NCBI RefSeq assembly: GCF_005771675.1
Contig: NZ_VAJM01000005.1
Coordinates: forward strand, 62,001 to 126,000
DNA: 64,000 nucleotides
Source: Hymenobacter jeollabukensis
GTDB taxonomy: Bacteria > Bacteroidota > Bacteroidia > Cytophagales > Hymenobacteraceae
Direction of reading: 5' to 3'
Position 1 is the first letter of the stretch. Each line of letters starts with the position of its first letter. This document shows positions 42,558 through 51,208 of this stretch, one piece after another. The position numbers were made by a program, and so were the translations under genes. The notes under the pieces were generated by a model. That model was not told the origin of the DNA. It ran no database searches and saw nothing but the letters and a program-made list of their open reading frames with translations.

Positions 42558-45500
42558 CTAGAACGTCACGTTCAAACCAGTCGAAAACGCCGGCGCGATG
42601 GGGAAGCCCAGCAACTGCACTTCCGGGTCGGGGCTGGTGTAGGCGTTGGCACCCTTGCGGTCCTTGAAGGTGACTATGTTGGTGCCCTGCACGTAGAGGC
42701 GCAGCTGCTGCAGGCGCAGGGTGCTGGTCAAGGCTTTCGGGAAGGTGTAGCCCAGCTGCACGTTGCGCAGCTTCAGGTAGGAGCCGTTTTCCACGAAGTA
42801 GGTGGAGGGCCGCCACTCGTTGTTCTGGTTCAAAAGCGACACCGCCGGAATGGTCGAGCCGGTGTTCGTGGGCGTCCAGGCGTCGAGCACGCGGGTGCCC
42901 CAGTTTTCCTGGTTGGCGAAGGTGAAGTCGGTGCGGAACTTGGTGTCGTTGAACACCTTCAGACCCTGCACGCCCTGCCAGAACAGCTGCAAATCCAGCC
43001 CCTTCCACGAGCCGCCCATGGTCAGGCCGTAGATGAAATCGGGCGTGTTGTTGGTAATCCAGGTCTGGTCGATATTGTCGATTTTACCGTCCCCGTTCAG
43101 GTCCTGGTAGCGGATGCGGCCCGGCGCGGCGCCCACCTGCGTGGCGTGGGCGTCCACCTCGCTCTGGCTCTGAAACAGCCCGTCGGCCACGTAGCCGTAG
43201 CGCGAGCCGAAGGCCTGCCCGATGATGGTCACGTCCTGCCCGTTGCCGCCGTAGGCGTTAATCACCTCGCGCGGCAGCTTGGTCACCTCGTTGCGGTAGC
43301 GGCTCAGGTTGGCCGTCACGTTGTAGGCAAAGCCGGTGCTCGGCAGCTCGTCCTGGTAGCTCAGCAGCACTTCCCAGCCCTTGTTTTCGATGGAGGCGCC
43401 GTTCACCCAGCGCGAGCCGCCTTCGCCCACCGCCGCGATGTAGGGCGGCAGCACCAGGATGTCGCGGGTGTTCTTCACGAAGTAGTCCACCGAGCCGGTC
43501 AGCTTGTTTTGCAGCAGCCCGAAGTCCACGCCGAAGTTGCTCTGGGTGGTGGTTTCCCACTTCAGCTGGTCGTTGCCCTGCTGAAAGCGGCGGTAGCCCG
43601 AGGGCAGCGCCCCGGTCTTGATGCCGGCAATGTCGTAGGCCGTGCCCGGGTCCGGGTCCCAGGTCGGGTCGGAGCCGTAGAGCGGGCGGTAGAGCGAGTA
43701 GGCCGCGTCGTTGGCAATGTCCTGGTTGCCGGTCTGGCCCCAGCCGGCGCGCAGCTTCAGGTCCGAAATCAGCGCCGCGTTGTTTTTGATGAAGCCTTCC
43801 TCGCTCAGGCGCCAGCCCACCGAGGCGGCCGGGAACCAGCCAAACTGGTTTTCCTTGCCGAAGCGCGACGACCCGTCGCGGCGCACCGTCACCGAGGCTA
43901 GGTACCGCTCGTCGAACGAGTAGTTGACCTTCCCGAAGTACGAAGCCAGCCGGTAGGCCGACGAGAAGCCGGTGTTGAGCTGCGCGCCCGAGCCCGCGTC
44001 GAGCACCGCGTAGTTGATGTCCTCGCTGGCGAAGCCCGAGCGGTTGGCCGTCACCTCGTTGAAGTTGTAGCTGATGCGCTCGGCCCCGAGCAGGAAGTCC
44101 ACCTGGTTTTTGCCCGCGCCGAGGTGGTAGTTCAGGGTGTTCTGCCACACCCAGTTGCCGAAGTTGCGGTTCACCACCAGCAGCCGGTTCACGTTGTCCG
44201 ACAGGTAGCCCGACTTGTACTTCTTCTGCAGGCTTTTCTGGTCGAACAGGCTGTAGTCGATGCCGAAGGAGCTGCGCAGGTGCAGGCCCTTAATGACTTC
44301 CAGATCGGCAAACACGTTGCCGAAGGCCCGCGAGGTGACGCCGAAGTTCTGCTTGTTGTCTTCCAGCAGGCGCACCGGGTTCTGCCGGTCCGAAATGCCG
44401 TTCACCGGCCCGCCCCAGCCCACGCCGTCCACCGTGTGCACCGGCACGATGGTCGGCAGCACCGTGGCGTAGTTGATGGCGTCGCGGTCGGCGCCGAAGC
44501 GGGTGCGGTTGCGCGAGAGCAGCAGGTTTTCCCCGATTTTCAGCTTGCCGTCGAAAAAGGAGTAGTCCGAGTTCATGCGCGCCGTCATGCGCTTGTAGTT
44601 CGAGTACCGGACGACCCCGTCGTTGTCGTAGTAGTTCAGCGAGAACAGCGCGTTGCCCCGCTCCCCGCCGTTGGCCAAACTCAGGTTGTAGCTCTGAATC
44701 AGCGAGGTCTGCTGAATCTCGTCGAACCAGTCCGTATTGGCCGCCCGCTGGGTTTTGTCCGCGTCGATAAACTCCGGCACGATGACCTCGTCGAGCACCG
44801 GCTGGCCGTTTTCGGTGTGCTGGCGGTAGGTATACAGCGGCGAGGTGGGCGTGAGGTTGCCCGAGTTGACGGCCGCCTGCCAGTACACCCGCCCGTACTC
44901 CTGGGTGTTCAGCATGGAGGTGATGCGCCGCGGCTTTTGCACCGTGGCGAAGGTGCTGAACTCCACCCGGTTGTACCCCTTCTTGGCTTTTTTGGTGGTG
45001 ATGATAATCACCCCGTTGCCGGCCCGCGAGCCGTAGATGCTGGCCGCCGAAGCGTCCTTGAGCACCTGAATCGACTCGATGTCGTTCTGGTTGAGCTGGT
45101 TGATGCCGTCCTTCGTGGGGATGCCGTCAATGACGTAGAGCGGGTCGTTGTTGCCCAGCGTGCCCAGCCCGCGGATGCGCACCGACACCGAGCCGTCGGG
45201 CGCCCCGTCGGTGTTGATGCTCACGCCCGGCACGCGGCCCTGCAGGTTGCGCATCACGTTGCCCGAGGGCAGGTCCTTCACCTCGTCCACCTTCACCACG
45301 GCCACGGCCCCCGTCAGGTCGGCCTTGCGCTGCACCTGGTAGCCGGTCACCACCACCTCGTCCAGGGCCTTGGTGTCGGGCGCGAGCTGCACGTTCAGCT
45401 CGGTGCGGCCGCTCACCGGCAGCTCCTGCGTAGCGTAGCCCACGAAGGAGAGCAGCAGCGTGGCGTTGTCGGCGGCGGTGAGCGTGAAGCGGCCGTCGGC

Positions 45501-45728
45501 GTCGGTCTGGGTGCCGTTGGTGGTGCCTTTCACCACCACGGTCACGCCCGGCAGGCCGTTGCCTTTGTCGTCGGTCACGCGGCCCTTCACGGTGATGTCG
45601 GCCAGCAGGTCGGCGGCGGGGCCAGCCGCCGTAGGAGTGCCCGCCAGCGCCGGCGCGGCGGCCAGCGGCAGGGCGGTAAGCAGCGTCGCGGCCACGGCCC
45701 GGCGCAGGTGGGGTACGGTGTGTTTCAT
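42558..45728 (-). CDS. SusC/RagA-family TonB-dependent transporter
   Basis: A 1056-residue outer-membrane importer. Signal peptide about 1-30, carboxypeptidase-like N-terminal domain (about 45-125, ITVKGRVTDDKGNGLPGVTV), plug domain starting ALDEVVVTGYQVQRKADLTG with GSVSVRIRGLGT, DPLYVIDGIP and SIQVLKDASAASIYGSRAGNG, then the 22-strand barrel to an aromatic C-terminus (AFSTGLNVTF). With SusD it imports fructan oligosaccharides, judging from the GH32 genes beside it. No SusE/SusF-like gene is present. A LacI-type palindrome lies 164 bases upstream and direct repeats about 300 bases upstream. Confidence 0.97.
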   Translation of the reverse strand: MKHTVPHLRRAVAATLLTALPLAAAPALAGTPTAAGPAADLLADITVKGRVTDDKGNGLPGVTVVVKGTTNGTQTDADGRFTLTAADNATLLLSFVGYATQELPVSGRTELNVQLAPDTKALDEVVVTGYQVQRKADLTGAVAVVKVDEVKDLPSGNVMRNLQGRVPGVSINTDGAPDGSVSVRIRGLGTLGNNDPLYVIDGIPTKDGINQLNQNDIESIQVLKDASAASIYGSRAGNGVIIITTKKAKKGYNRVEFSTFATVQKPRRITSMLNTQEYGRVYWQAAVNSGNLTPTSPLYTYRQHTENGQPVLDEVIVPEFIDADKTQRAANTDWFDEIQQTSLIQSYNLSLANGGERGNALFSLNYYDNDGVVRYSNYKRMTARMNSDYSFFDGKLKIGENLLLSRNRTRFGADRDAINYATVLPTIVPVHTVDGVGWGGPVNGISDRQNPVRLLEDNKQNFGVTSRAFGNVFADLEVIKGLHLRSSFGIDYSLFDQKSLQKKYKSGYLSDNVNRLLVVNRNFGNWVWQNTLNYHLGAGKNQVDFLLGAERISYNFNEVTANRSGFASEDINYAVLDAGSGAQLNTGFSSAYRLASYFGKVNYSFDERYLASVTVRRDGSSRFGKENQFGWFPAASVGWRLSEEGFIKNNAALISDLKLRAGWGQTGNQDIANDAAYSLYRPLYGSDPTWDPDPGTAYDIAGIKTGALPSGYRRFQQGNDQLKWETTTQSNFGVDFGLLQNKLTGSVDYFVKNTRDILVLPPYIAAVGEGGSRWVNGASIENKGWEVLLSYQDELPSTGFAYNVTANLSRYRNEVTKLPREVINAYGGNGQDVTIIGQAFGSRYGYVADGLFQSQSEVDAHATQVGAAPGRIRYQDLNGDGKIDNIDQTWITNNTPDFIYGLTMGGSWKGLDLQLFWQGVQGLKVFNDTKFRTDFTFANQENWGTRVLDAWTPTNTGSTIPAVSLLNQNNEWRPSTYFVENGSYLKLRNVQLGYTFPKALTSTLRLQQLRLYVQGTNIVTFKDRKGANAYTSPDPEVQLLGFPIAPAFSTGLNVTF

Positions 45729-45891
45729 GGGAATGGCTGAGGTGAGAGAACAGAGGAATTTGAATCGACCGAAAAGGCAGTTACCGGCTGCCGGCTCCGG
45801 CGGAAGCCCGCCCGCCTTGCCCTTACCGGAGCGCGGCGGGCCCGGCCGGCACAGTGGGTTTCGCCGCCGGGCTTCGATTCAAAATTGGGCT

Positions 45892-45903
45892 GCAAACGTT
45901 TGC
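45892..45903. promoter_or_regulatory. LacI-type operator palindrome upstream of susC
   Basis: GCAAACGTTTGC, a perfect 12-bp palindrome with central CG, as in PurR/CcpA/GalR-type operators. It differs in sequence from the xylose operators at 15180 and 15290. Confidence 0.5.
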
Positions 45904-46030
45904 GGACTGTTCCTCTATTCGTTCAAAGTCTTGCAGTTTTGATTCAGTAATGAAAAATATGTTAAGTATTTGATTTGCAGGTATTTTGTGTAAATGATTA
46001 ATGCTGTTTTTAAAGCCGCACTTTCGATTT

Positions 46031-46059
46031 TGATACCCGGTCTTTAGAAATGATACCCG
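46031..46059. promoter_or_regulatory. Direct repeats TGATACCCG upstream of susC
   Basis: TGATACCCG at 46031-46039 and again at 46051-46059, a spacing of 20 bases or two helical turns. This is the geometry expected for a dimeric AraC-type output domain, as carried by the hybrid sensor next door. It lies in the AT-rich part of the 726-base gap 45729-46454. Confidence 0.4.
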
Positions 46060-46260
46060 CTGTAATGGCGACTTATAGATAATGGACTGCTTGCAGCAAG
46101 GCTATGCCAAGCGACTGGGTCAGCTACCGGGAATTCAGTTGACTTACCGGTGGACCGGCAGCGCAGCCAGAGTCATCGACTCCAGGGTTGGAACGGAGTC
46201 AAGGCTGGCCCCGCAGCCGTGGAGCGGAGTCATATCGGTAGCCATGTTCACGGGCGCAAA

Positions 46261-46345
46261 CAACCGAGCTGCCGCGCAGCGGTACGGCATAGAATGGAGC
46301 GTGTGAACGTCAGCCATGCCATGCCGCTGCGCAGCAGCTCGGTTG
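46261..46345. repeat. Inverted repeat in the susC-sensor gap
   Basis: Arms about 46261-46290 (start CAACCGAGCTGC) and 46316-46345 (end GCAGCTCGGTTG) with a few mismatches and a 25-base loop. It is unlike the other repeat families. Short open frames cross it (46082-46306 among them), but none has protein-like composition. Confidence 0.55.
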
Positions 46346-46454
46346 TGCTCTTCGGCGGTGGTTTGCTATCCACATGGCGCCGCGCTGCGGCTGCATGACC
46401 CCAAGCACGACCCGAACCGTGCGACGCGCCACAGCTCCGGCATCAGCGGCCGCC

Positions 46455-49268
46455 TCAGCCCGCCGTGGTGTGCAGGGCCCGGAACTCCGAGGGCGACACC
46501 TGGTAGCGGGCCTTGAAGGAGGTGGAAAAGTAGGAGGGCGAGGAAAAGCCCAGCTGGTAGGCCACCTCGGCAATGGTCAGCTCCTCGTCGAGCAGCAGCT
46601 GCCGGGCCTTGGTCAGGCGGATGCCCTGGATGAAGTCCGTCACGCCGGTGCCGAGCACGGCCTTCACCTTGCGGTACAGCTGCACCCGCGAGATGCCCAG
46701 GCTGCGCGCCACGTCCTCCACCGACAGCTCGGCGCGCGACAGGTTGGCCTCCACGATGGCCGTCAGGTCGGCCAGAAACTTCTGATCCACCCGCTGCGGG
46801 GCCACCGTAGCCGTGTCCACCGACAGCTCGCGGCGGAAATGCTCGCGCTGCCGGTCGCGGTTGGCCAGCAGGGTGCGCAGGCTTTCGAGCAGGAAGGTGG
46901 GGTTGAAGGGCTTGGTGAGGTAGAGGTCGGCGCCCTGCTGTACGCCCTCCACCTGCTGCTCGGGCGCGTTGCGGGCCGTGAGCATCACCACCGGAATGTG
47001 GGAGGTGCGCCAGTCCTGCTTGAGCTGGCGCACCACCTCCAGCCCGCTGATGCCGGGCAGCATCACGTCGCACACGATGAGGTCGGGAATGGCTTCGGCG
47101 GCCAGGCGCAGGCCGTTTTCGCCGTCCAGGGCGGCGCTGACCTGGAAGTGGGGCCGCAGCTTCTGCTGCAGAAAGGCGCTGACGTCCGGGTTGTCCTCAA
47201 TCACCAGCACCAGCGACTCGCTGCTGGTCATGGCCGGCGCGGGCGCAGCTTCCTCCACCAGCAGCGCCGGCCGCGGCGCGCCCAGGTCCTCGTCCAGCGC
47301 GAAGGCCGGGGGCGTCGGGGCGGCGGGGGCGGTGGTGGTAAGGGCGGCGGGCAGCTCTTCGGGCAAGGTCACCACGAAGGTGCTGCCCTGGCCCGGCTGA
47401 CTGCTGAACGTGAGCTGGCCCTGGTGCAGGCGCGTCAGGCCCTGGGCCAGCGCCAGGCCCATGCCCGAGCCCTTGGCCGACTGGTGCCCCTGGTAAAACC
47501 ACTCGAAAATGTGCGCCTGGTCCTGCTCGGCAATGCCCGGGCCGGTATCTTCCACGCTCACGCGCACGGTTTTATCGGCCGGCACGCGCTGAATGCTCAC
47601 GGTAATCTGCCCGCGGTCGGGCGTGAACTTGAAGGCGTTGCTGAGCAGGTTGAAGAACACCTTGTCGACGATGTTCACGTCGAACCACACGCTGATGACG
47701 GGCTCGGCCGGCAAGAAGCGCAGCGAGATGCCGCGCTGCCGGGCCGGGCGCTCAAACACGTCCATGATGTCGCGCACGAAGGCCACCAGGTTGCCCTGCG
47801 CGGCCCGCACTGGCATCTTGCCCACGTCGATTTTGCGAAAATCCATGAGCTGATTCACCAGCTGCAGCAGGCGGTGGGTGTTGCGGCGCACCAGGGTCAG
47901 GTCGTGGCGCTGGGCCGCGCTCAGGTCCTGGCCGTTGGTGAGCAGCTCCTCCACCGGGCCCAGGATGAGGGTGAGCGGGGTGCGCAGCTCGTGCGAGAAG
48001 TTGGTGAAGAAGCGCAGCTTGGCTTCGGTGGCTACCCGGGCCTGCTCGGCCAGGTCCATAATCTGGTTGCGCTGGGCCAGGATTTCCTGGTTTTGCCCCT
48101 CCAGCTGCCGGTTGATGCGCCGGTTCACCCGAAACGCCCGCCAGGCCAGCGCCCCGAGCACCGCTGCCCCAAGCAGGGCCGCGGCCAGCACGTAGAGCAC
48201 GTTTTGCTGGCTGGAGAAGGTGGCCCGCTGCGCCCGCAGCAGCTCCTGCTGGCGCTGAATGTCCTGCTGCTGGGCGCCGAGCTGCTCGGTCTGCAGCTTC
48301 ATCGTCAGCGCGTTGGTCGAGTCGATGACCATGGTGCTCAGGATGTTTTCCTTGGCGTAGGGCTGGCGGCGCAAAATCTTCATGGCCGTGCGCACCGCCT
48401 CCTCGCCGCCCGGCGAGTAGAGCAGCGTAGCCGTGATGACGCCGTCCTGCACTAGCTGAATGCCCCCGCGCACGCCCGGCAGCCCGTCGACGCCGATAAT
48501 CTTGACGCGCCGCTCCCGGCCCAGCTGTTTGCACACCTGATAAGCGCCGAGGGCCAGCCGGTCGTTGTGGGCGAAAATCAGGTCGACGTCGGGGTGCTGG
48601 CGCAGCACCTGCGGCAGGCGCTCCAGCACCGAGGGCCGCTCCCAGTTGCTGTTGACCTCGGCCACCAGCCGCAGGCCCGGGTAGGCCGCCAGCGCCTGGG
48701 CAAAGCCCCGGTGCCGGTCGACGGCGGGGGAGGAGCCGGGGGCGCCGCGCACTTCCAGCACCCGCCCGCGCTGCCGCAGCAGGCCGGCGGCGTAGTGCCC
48801 GGCCTGCTGGCCCACCTCCACGTTGTTGCCGCCCACGTAGGCCGTGTAGAGCTTGGAAGTGGTGCGCCGGTCGAGGATGACCACCGGAATGCCGCGGTTG
48901 TAGACTTCCTCCACGATGGGCGTCACCGGTTCGGCTTCGTTGGCCGACACAATCAGCAAGTCGATGCCCTCGCGCAGAAACTCCTTGATCTGCTGCTCCT
49001 GCCGGGCGCTGCTGTACTGCGCGTCCTTGATGCGGAAGCTGACCTCGGGGTAGAAGCTCAGCTCCTTGTTCATGCCCGCCAGCATGGCCTGCCGCCAGGC
49101 GTCGCCGTTGGTGCACTGCGAAAACCCGATGCGGTAGCGCGGCGGCGGGGCCGAGGGGGTGCAGCCCGCCAGCCCGGCCAGCAGCGTCAGTACCCATGAC
49201 ACGGCCAGCCAACGGCCTAGCAAGAGCCGCCGCGACGGATAAAATCGGGCAAAAAACGGGGCTGACAT
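46455..49268 (-). CDS. Hybrid two-component system with sugar-binding sensor and AraC output
   Basis: A 937-residue one-protein signalling system. N-terminal signal/anchor (with GLAGC, Cys36), a LacI/RbsB-type periplasmic binding domain (about 45-310, GIDLLIVSANEAEPVTPIV, FAHNDRLALGAYQV), a membrane helix (about 357-378), HisKA with H426 in FSHELRTPL, HATPase (NLLSNAFKF, GSGMGLALA), receiver (VIEDNPDVSAF, CDVMLPGISG) and a C-terminal AraC domain. Of known hybrid systems, BT1754 of the Bacteroides levan locus has this type of sensor and binds fructose. Its place upstream of susC fits the same role. It has its own promoter element. Confidence 0.95.
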   Translation of the reverse strand: MSAPFFARFYPSRRLLLGRWLAVSWVLTLLAGLAGCTPSAPPPRYRIGFSQCTNGDAWRQAMLAGMNKELSFYPEVSFRIKDAQYSSARQEQQIKEFLREGIDLLIVSANEAEPVTPIVEEVYNRGIPVVILDRRTTSKLYTAYVGGNNVEVGQQAGHYAAGLLRQRGRVLEVRGAPGSSPAVDRHRGFAQALAAYPGLRLVAEVNSNWERPSVLERLPQVLRQHPDVDLIFAHNDRLALGAYQVCKQLGRERRVKIIGVDGLPGVRGGIQLVQDGVITATLLYSPGGEEAVRTAMKILRRQPYAKENILSTMVIDSTNALTMKLQTEQLGAQQQDIQRQQELLRAQRATFSSQQNVLYVLAAALLGAAVLGALAWRAFRVNRRINRQLEGQNQEILAQRNQIMDLAEQARVATEAKLRFFTNFSHELRTPLTLILGPVEELLTNGQDLSAAQRHDLTLVRRNTHRLLQLVNQLMDFRKIDVGKMPVRAAQGNLVAFVRDIMDVFERPARQRGISLRFLPAEPVISVWFDVNIVDKVFFNLLSNAFKFTPDRGQITVSIQRVPADKTVRVSVEDTGPGIAEQDQAHIFEWFYQGHQSAKGSGMGLALAQGLTRLHQGQLTFSSQPGQGSTFVVTLPEELPAALTTTAPAAPTPPAFALDEDLGAPRPALLVEEAAPAPAMTSSESLVLVIEDNPDVSAFLQQKLRPHFQVSAALDGENGLRLAAEAIPDLIVCDVMLPGISGLEVVRQLKQDWRTSHIPVVMLTARNAPEQQVEGVQQGADLYLTKPFNPTFLLESLRTLLANRDRQREHFRRELSVDTATVAPQRVDQKFLADLTAIVEANLSRAELSVEDVARSLGISRVQLYRKVKAVLGTGVTDFIQGIRLTKARQLLLDEELTIAEVAYQLGFSSPSYFSTSFKARYQVSPSEFRALHTTAG

Positions 49269-49292
49269 GAACGGGCGGCAGGGGGAATTCTC

Positions 49293-49300
49293 CAAAGCTA
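49293..49300 (-). promoter_or_regulatory. -7 promoter element of the hybrid sensor
   Basis: The minus strand reads TAGCTTTG (TAnnTTTG), ending 24 bases before the ATG at 49268. The remaining 266 bases to the next gene show nothing recognisable. Confidence 0.5.
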
Positions 49301-49566
49301 AAAAAGCCCGGCCAGCTTTGTTGCCTGCGCGGTGCCCCGCCTCTCTGATTTTGTTGCTCTGCCTGCTCGCGGCCATCCTCTTGCCGCCGGAGCAGACGAT
49401 AAAGGGGCTCGGGGCCGCATCGGTTTTTGCCGCGTTTCAGAATAAAGACGCAGCCCTGAGGCCCTTGTCTACGTAAGACCCTCCGCCACTGGGCCAGCCG
49501 TGCAGCCTTTGCGGCGCAAGTTGTAGCCCGGGTTTTCCACATTTTTTCCACTGACTCTCGCTAGGT

Positions 49567-49863
49567 ATGATGGCATCTCCCCGCGTTCGAGCCCTGGTCG
49601 AAACCAGCAAATCCGTAGCGGAAATCCGCTTGCTGGTGCAGCTCGCGCCCGACGTCGTCGTGCCCTGGCGCTGGGATTTGCCCTACCTGCTCTGGGCCGC
49701 CTGGGGCACCGAGCGCACCGCCCGCTGGCTGGCCGATCAGTTTCACCAGCACGACGGCGAACTGTCGCGCCTGGCGGGGGGCGAGGCCGTGTGCCAGGCG
49801 CTGCGCCGCGCCCTGGAGGTGCATCACCGCTTCTTCCGCGTGGCGTGGCTGGCCAGCCTGTAG
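49567..49863 (+). CDS. Hypothetical protein, 98 residues
   Basis: Not recognised. It is mostly helical by composition, with Trp-rich segments (VVPWRWDLPYLLWAAWG, TARWLADQFHQHD, FFRVAWLASL) and no signal peptide or clear membrane span. It converges with a cupin gene 20 bases away. The start could be either of two adjacent ATG codons (49567 or 49570). No promoter match is seen. Codon pattern and GC are like the neighbours, so it may be a real small gene, but support is limited to the open frame. Confidence 0.5.
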   Translation: MMASPRVRALVETSKSVAEIRLLVQLAPDVVVPWRWDLPYLLWAAWGTERTARWLADQFHQHDGELSRLAGGEAVCQALRRALEVHHRFFRVAWLASL

Positions 49864-49883
49864 CCGCGCATCGTTAAGGCCTG

Positions 49884-50279
49884 CTACTCGTTGCTGAGTG
49901 CGCTGTTGGCGGCCACCAGCACCCGGTCGCCGTGGGCCTTGGGCTGGGAGGTGACGGTGAAATGCAGCTCGTCGCTCGTCAGGTTGAGGATGCGGTGCGG
50001 GGTGCCGGGCGGTACGTGCAGGCCCGCGCCGGCCACCACATTCAGTCGCCGGCCGTCCACGTCGAACGTGGCCTCGCCGCGGAGCACATAGAAAAACTGC
50101 TGGGCCCGCTCGTGGTAGTGGTACTGCTCGGCCGTGCCCGGCGGCATCCGCTCCTGAATCACGCTCAGCGCGAGTGTATCGACGAGGTGCCACCCGTCGC
50201 ACTGCGCGACCCAGTGGTAGTGCTCGGCCGAGGCCACCGACCGCAGCTGCGCCGGAAAATCAGCGGGAAGAGTATTCAT
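49884..50279 (-). CDS. Cupin-domain protein
   Basis: A 131-residue soluble single-cupin protein. The two cupin motifs are visible: MPPGTAEQYHYHERAQQFFYVLRGE (metal-binding His pair and Glu/Gln region) and PPGTPHRILNLTSDELHFTV with the second His. Many such proteins bind metals and act as isomerases or oxygenases, but the substrate cannot be inferred. It precedes a GNAT gene on the same strand by 46 bases downstream of that gene's stop, so the two may be cotranscribed (GNAT first). Confidence 0.85.
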   Translation of the reverse strand: MNTLPADFPAQLRSVASAEHYHWVAQCDGWHLVDTLALSVIQERMPPGTAEQYHYHERAQQFFYVLRGEATFDVDGRRLNVVAGAGLHVPPGTPHRILNLTSDELHFTVTSQPKAHGDRVLVAANSALSNE

Positions 50280-50325
50280 CGAAAGCCGTGTTTTTCAATC
50301 CAGACCCAAAAGCGGCCAGCGCAAA

Positions 50326-50724
50326 TTACCGCTTGCGGTGCAGAATAAACCCGTTGTCGACCGCCGCCATGCCGACGTGCGGGTAGTACCGCAGGGCGGT
50401 GTCCACGGAAAGCAACAGCACCATGCACTCGTCGCCTACGCGTTGTTTAGTGGCTTCGATCAGCTGGCGGCCGATGCCCTGGCGCTGGTACCCGGCGTAC
50501 ACGGCCAGGTCCGAGAGGTAGCAGCACCAGCGGAAATCGGTGAGGCTACGGGCCACGCCCACCAGCTGCTCGTCGTCCCAGGCCGTGGCCCAGAGGTTGG
50601 CGTGCTGCACCAGGGCCGCCATGCGGTCCGGGTCGTCCACCGGGCGGCGCAGGCCCGCGCTGCGGTACAGGGCTGTGAGGGCTTTCGGCGTCGGTGTGCG
50701 GTCGAGGTGGTAGGTAATGGGCAT
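50326..50724 (-). CDS. GNAT-family N-acetyltransferase
   Basis: A 132-residue acetyltransferase. The acetyl-CoA-binding motif is VYAGYQRQGIGRQLIEATKQ; upstream are WDDEQLVGVARSLTDF and YLSDLAVY, downstream LLLSVDTALRYYPHVGMAAV. This is the short GNAT type acting on small molecules. The frame is open for 307 further codons upstream (to 51645), but that extension is low-complexity and runs antisense to the MocR gene, so the ATG at 50724 is the start. The cupin gene follows on the same strand. Confidence 0.88.
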   Translation of the reverse strand: MPITYHLDRTPTPKALTALYRSAGLRRPVDDPDRMAALVQHANLWATAWDDEQLVGVARSLTDFRWCCYLSDLAVYAGYQRQGIGRQLIEATKQRVGDECMVLLLSVDTALRYYPHVGMAAVDNGFILHRKR

Positions 50725-50767
50725 GGATGAAGGTGTTGAAGCAAATAATCGGGTGGGTGACTGGTGC

Positions 50768-50956
50768 CTAGCGGCCGGACGATTCGCCCAAGCCCCAGGG
50801 CTTGTGGCTGGCCGACGGCAACGAGGTGGGGGCCGTGCCGCCAGCGTAGCCATTGCCACGATGCACGAGCAGCAGCGCGTCGGCGCGCACCGAGCGAAAG
50901 GCGGCCGGAAAATCCAGGCTGACGGCGGTTTTGTGGGAAAATCCAGATGATTCCAT
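50768..50956 (-). CDS. Possible small protein, 62 residues
   Basis: Not recognised. An ATG-started frame between the GNAT gene and the divergent MocR gene, reading toward GNAT. It contains LDFPAAFRSVRADALLLVHRG and a Gly/Pro-rich end, without a signal peptide. It may be a real small gene or chance. The rest of the 484-base interval 50725-51208 is the MocR leader, with a weak -7-like TACCTTGC at 51123. Confidence 0.25.
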   Translation of the reverse strand: MESSGFSHKTAVSLDFPAAFRSVRADALLLVHRGNGYAGGTAPTSLPSASHKPWGLGESSGR

Positions 50957-51208
50957 AGCGGGGTAGGAGTGGGGCTGAACCCGGCCGGGCGACGTTGCCG
51001 GGCCGACGGGGCAAAAGTGAGCCGGGCGCGGCGGCCTGCTTCAGGCCGGTTGGCAGATTTCGACCAGTCCGGCTGCTGGCCCAGCCCGCTGGGCAACGGC
51101 TTGCGGCAGCCGCGCCCAACCCGGTACCTTGCGCCCGCCAATCGGCCGGCTCCGGGCACCATGCCGCCGCCCGATCCGTCCCTATCCCCGCCGTTTGCTT
51201 TTCCACCT

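Noticed and set aside
46082-46306. A 74-codon frame in the susC-sensor gap
   Set aside because: No recognisable domain, crosses the inverted repeat at 46261, and has no promoter match.
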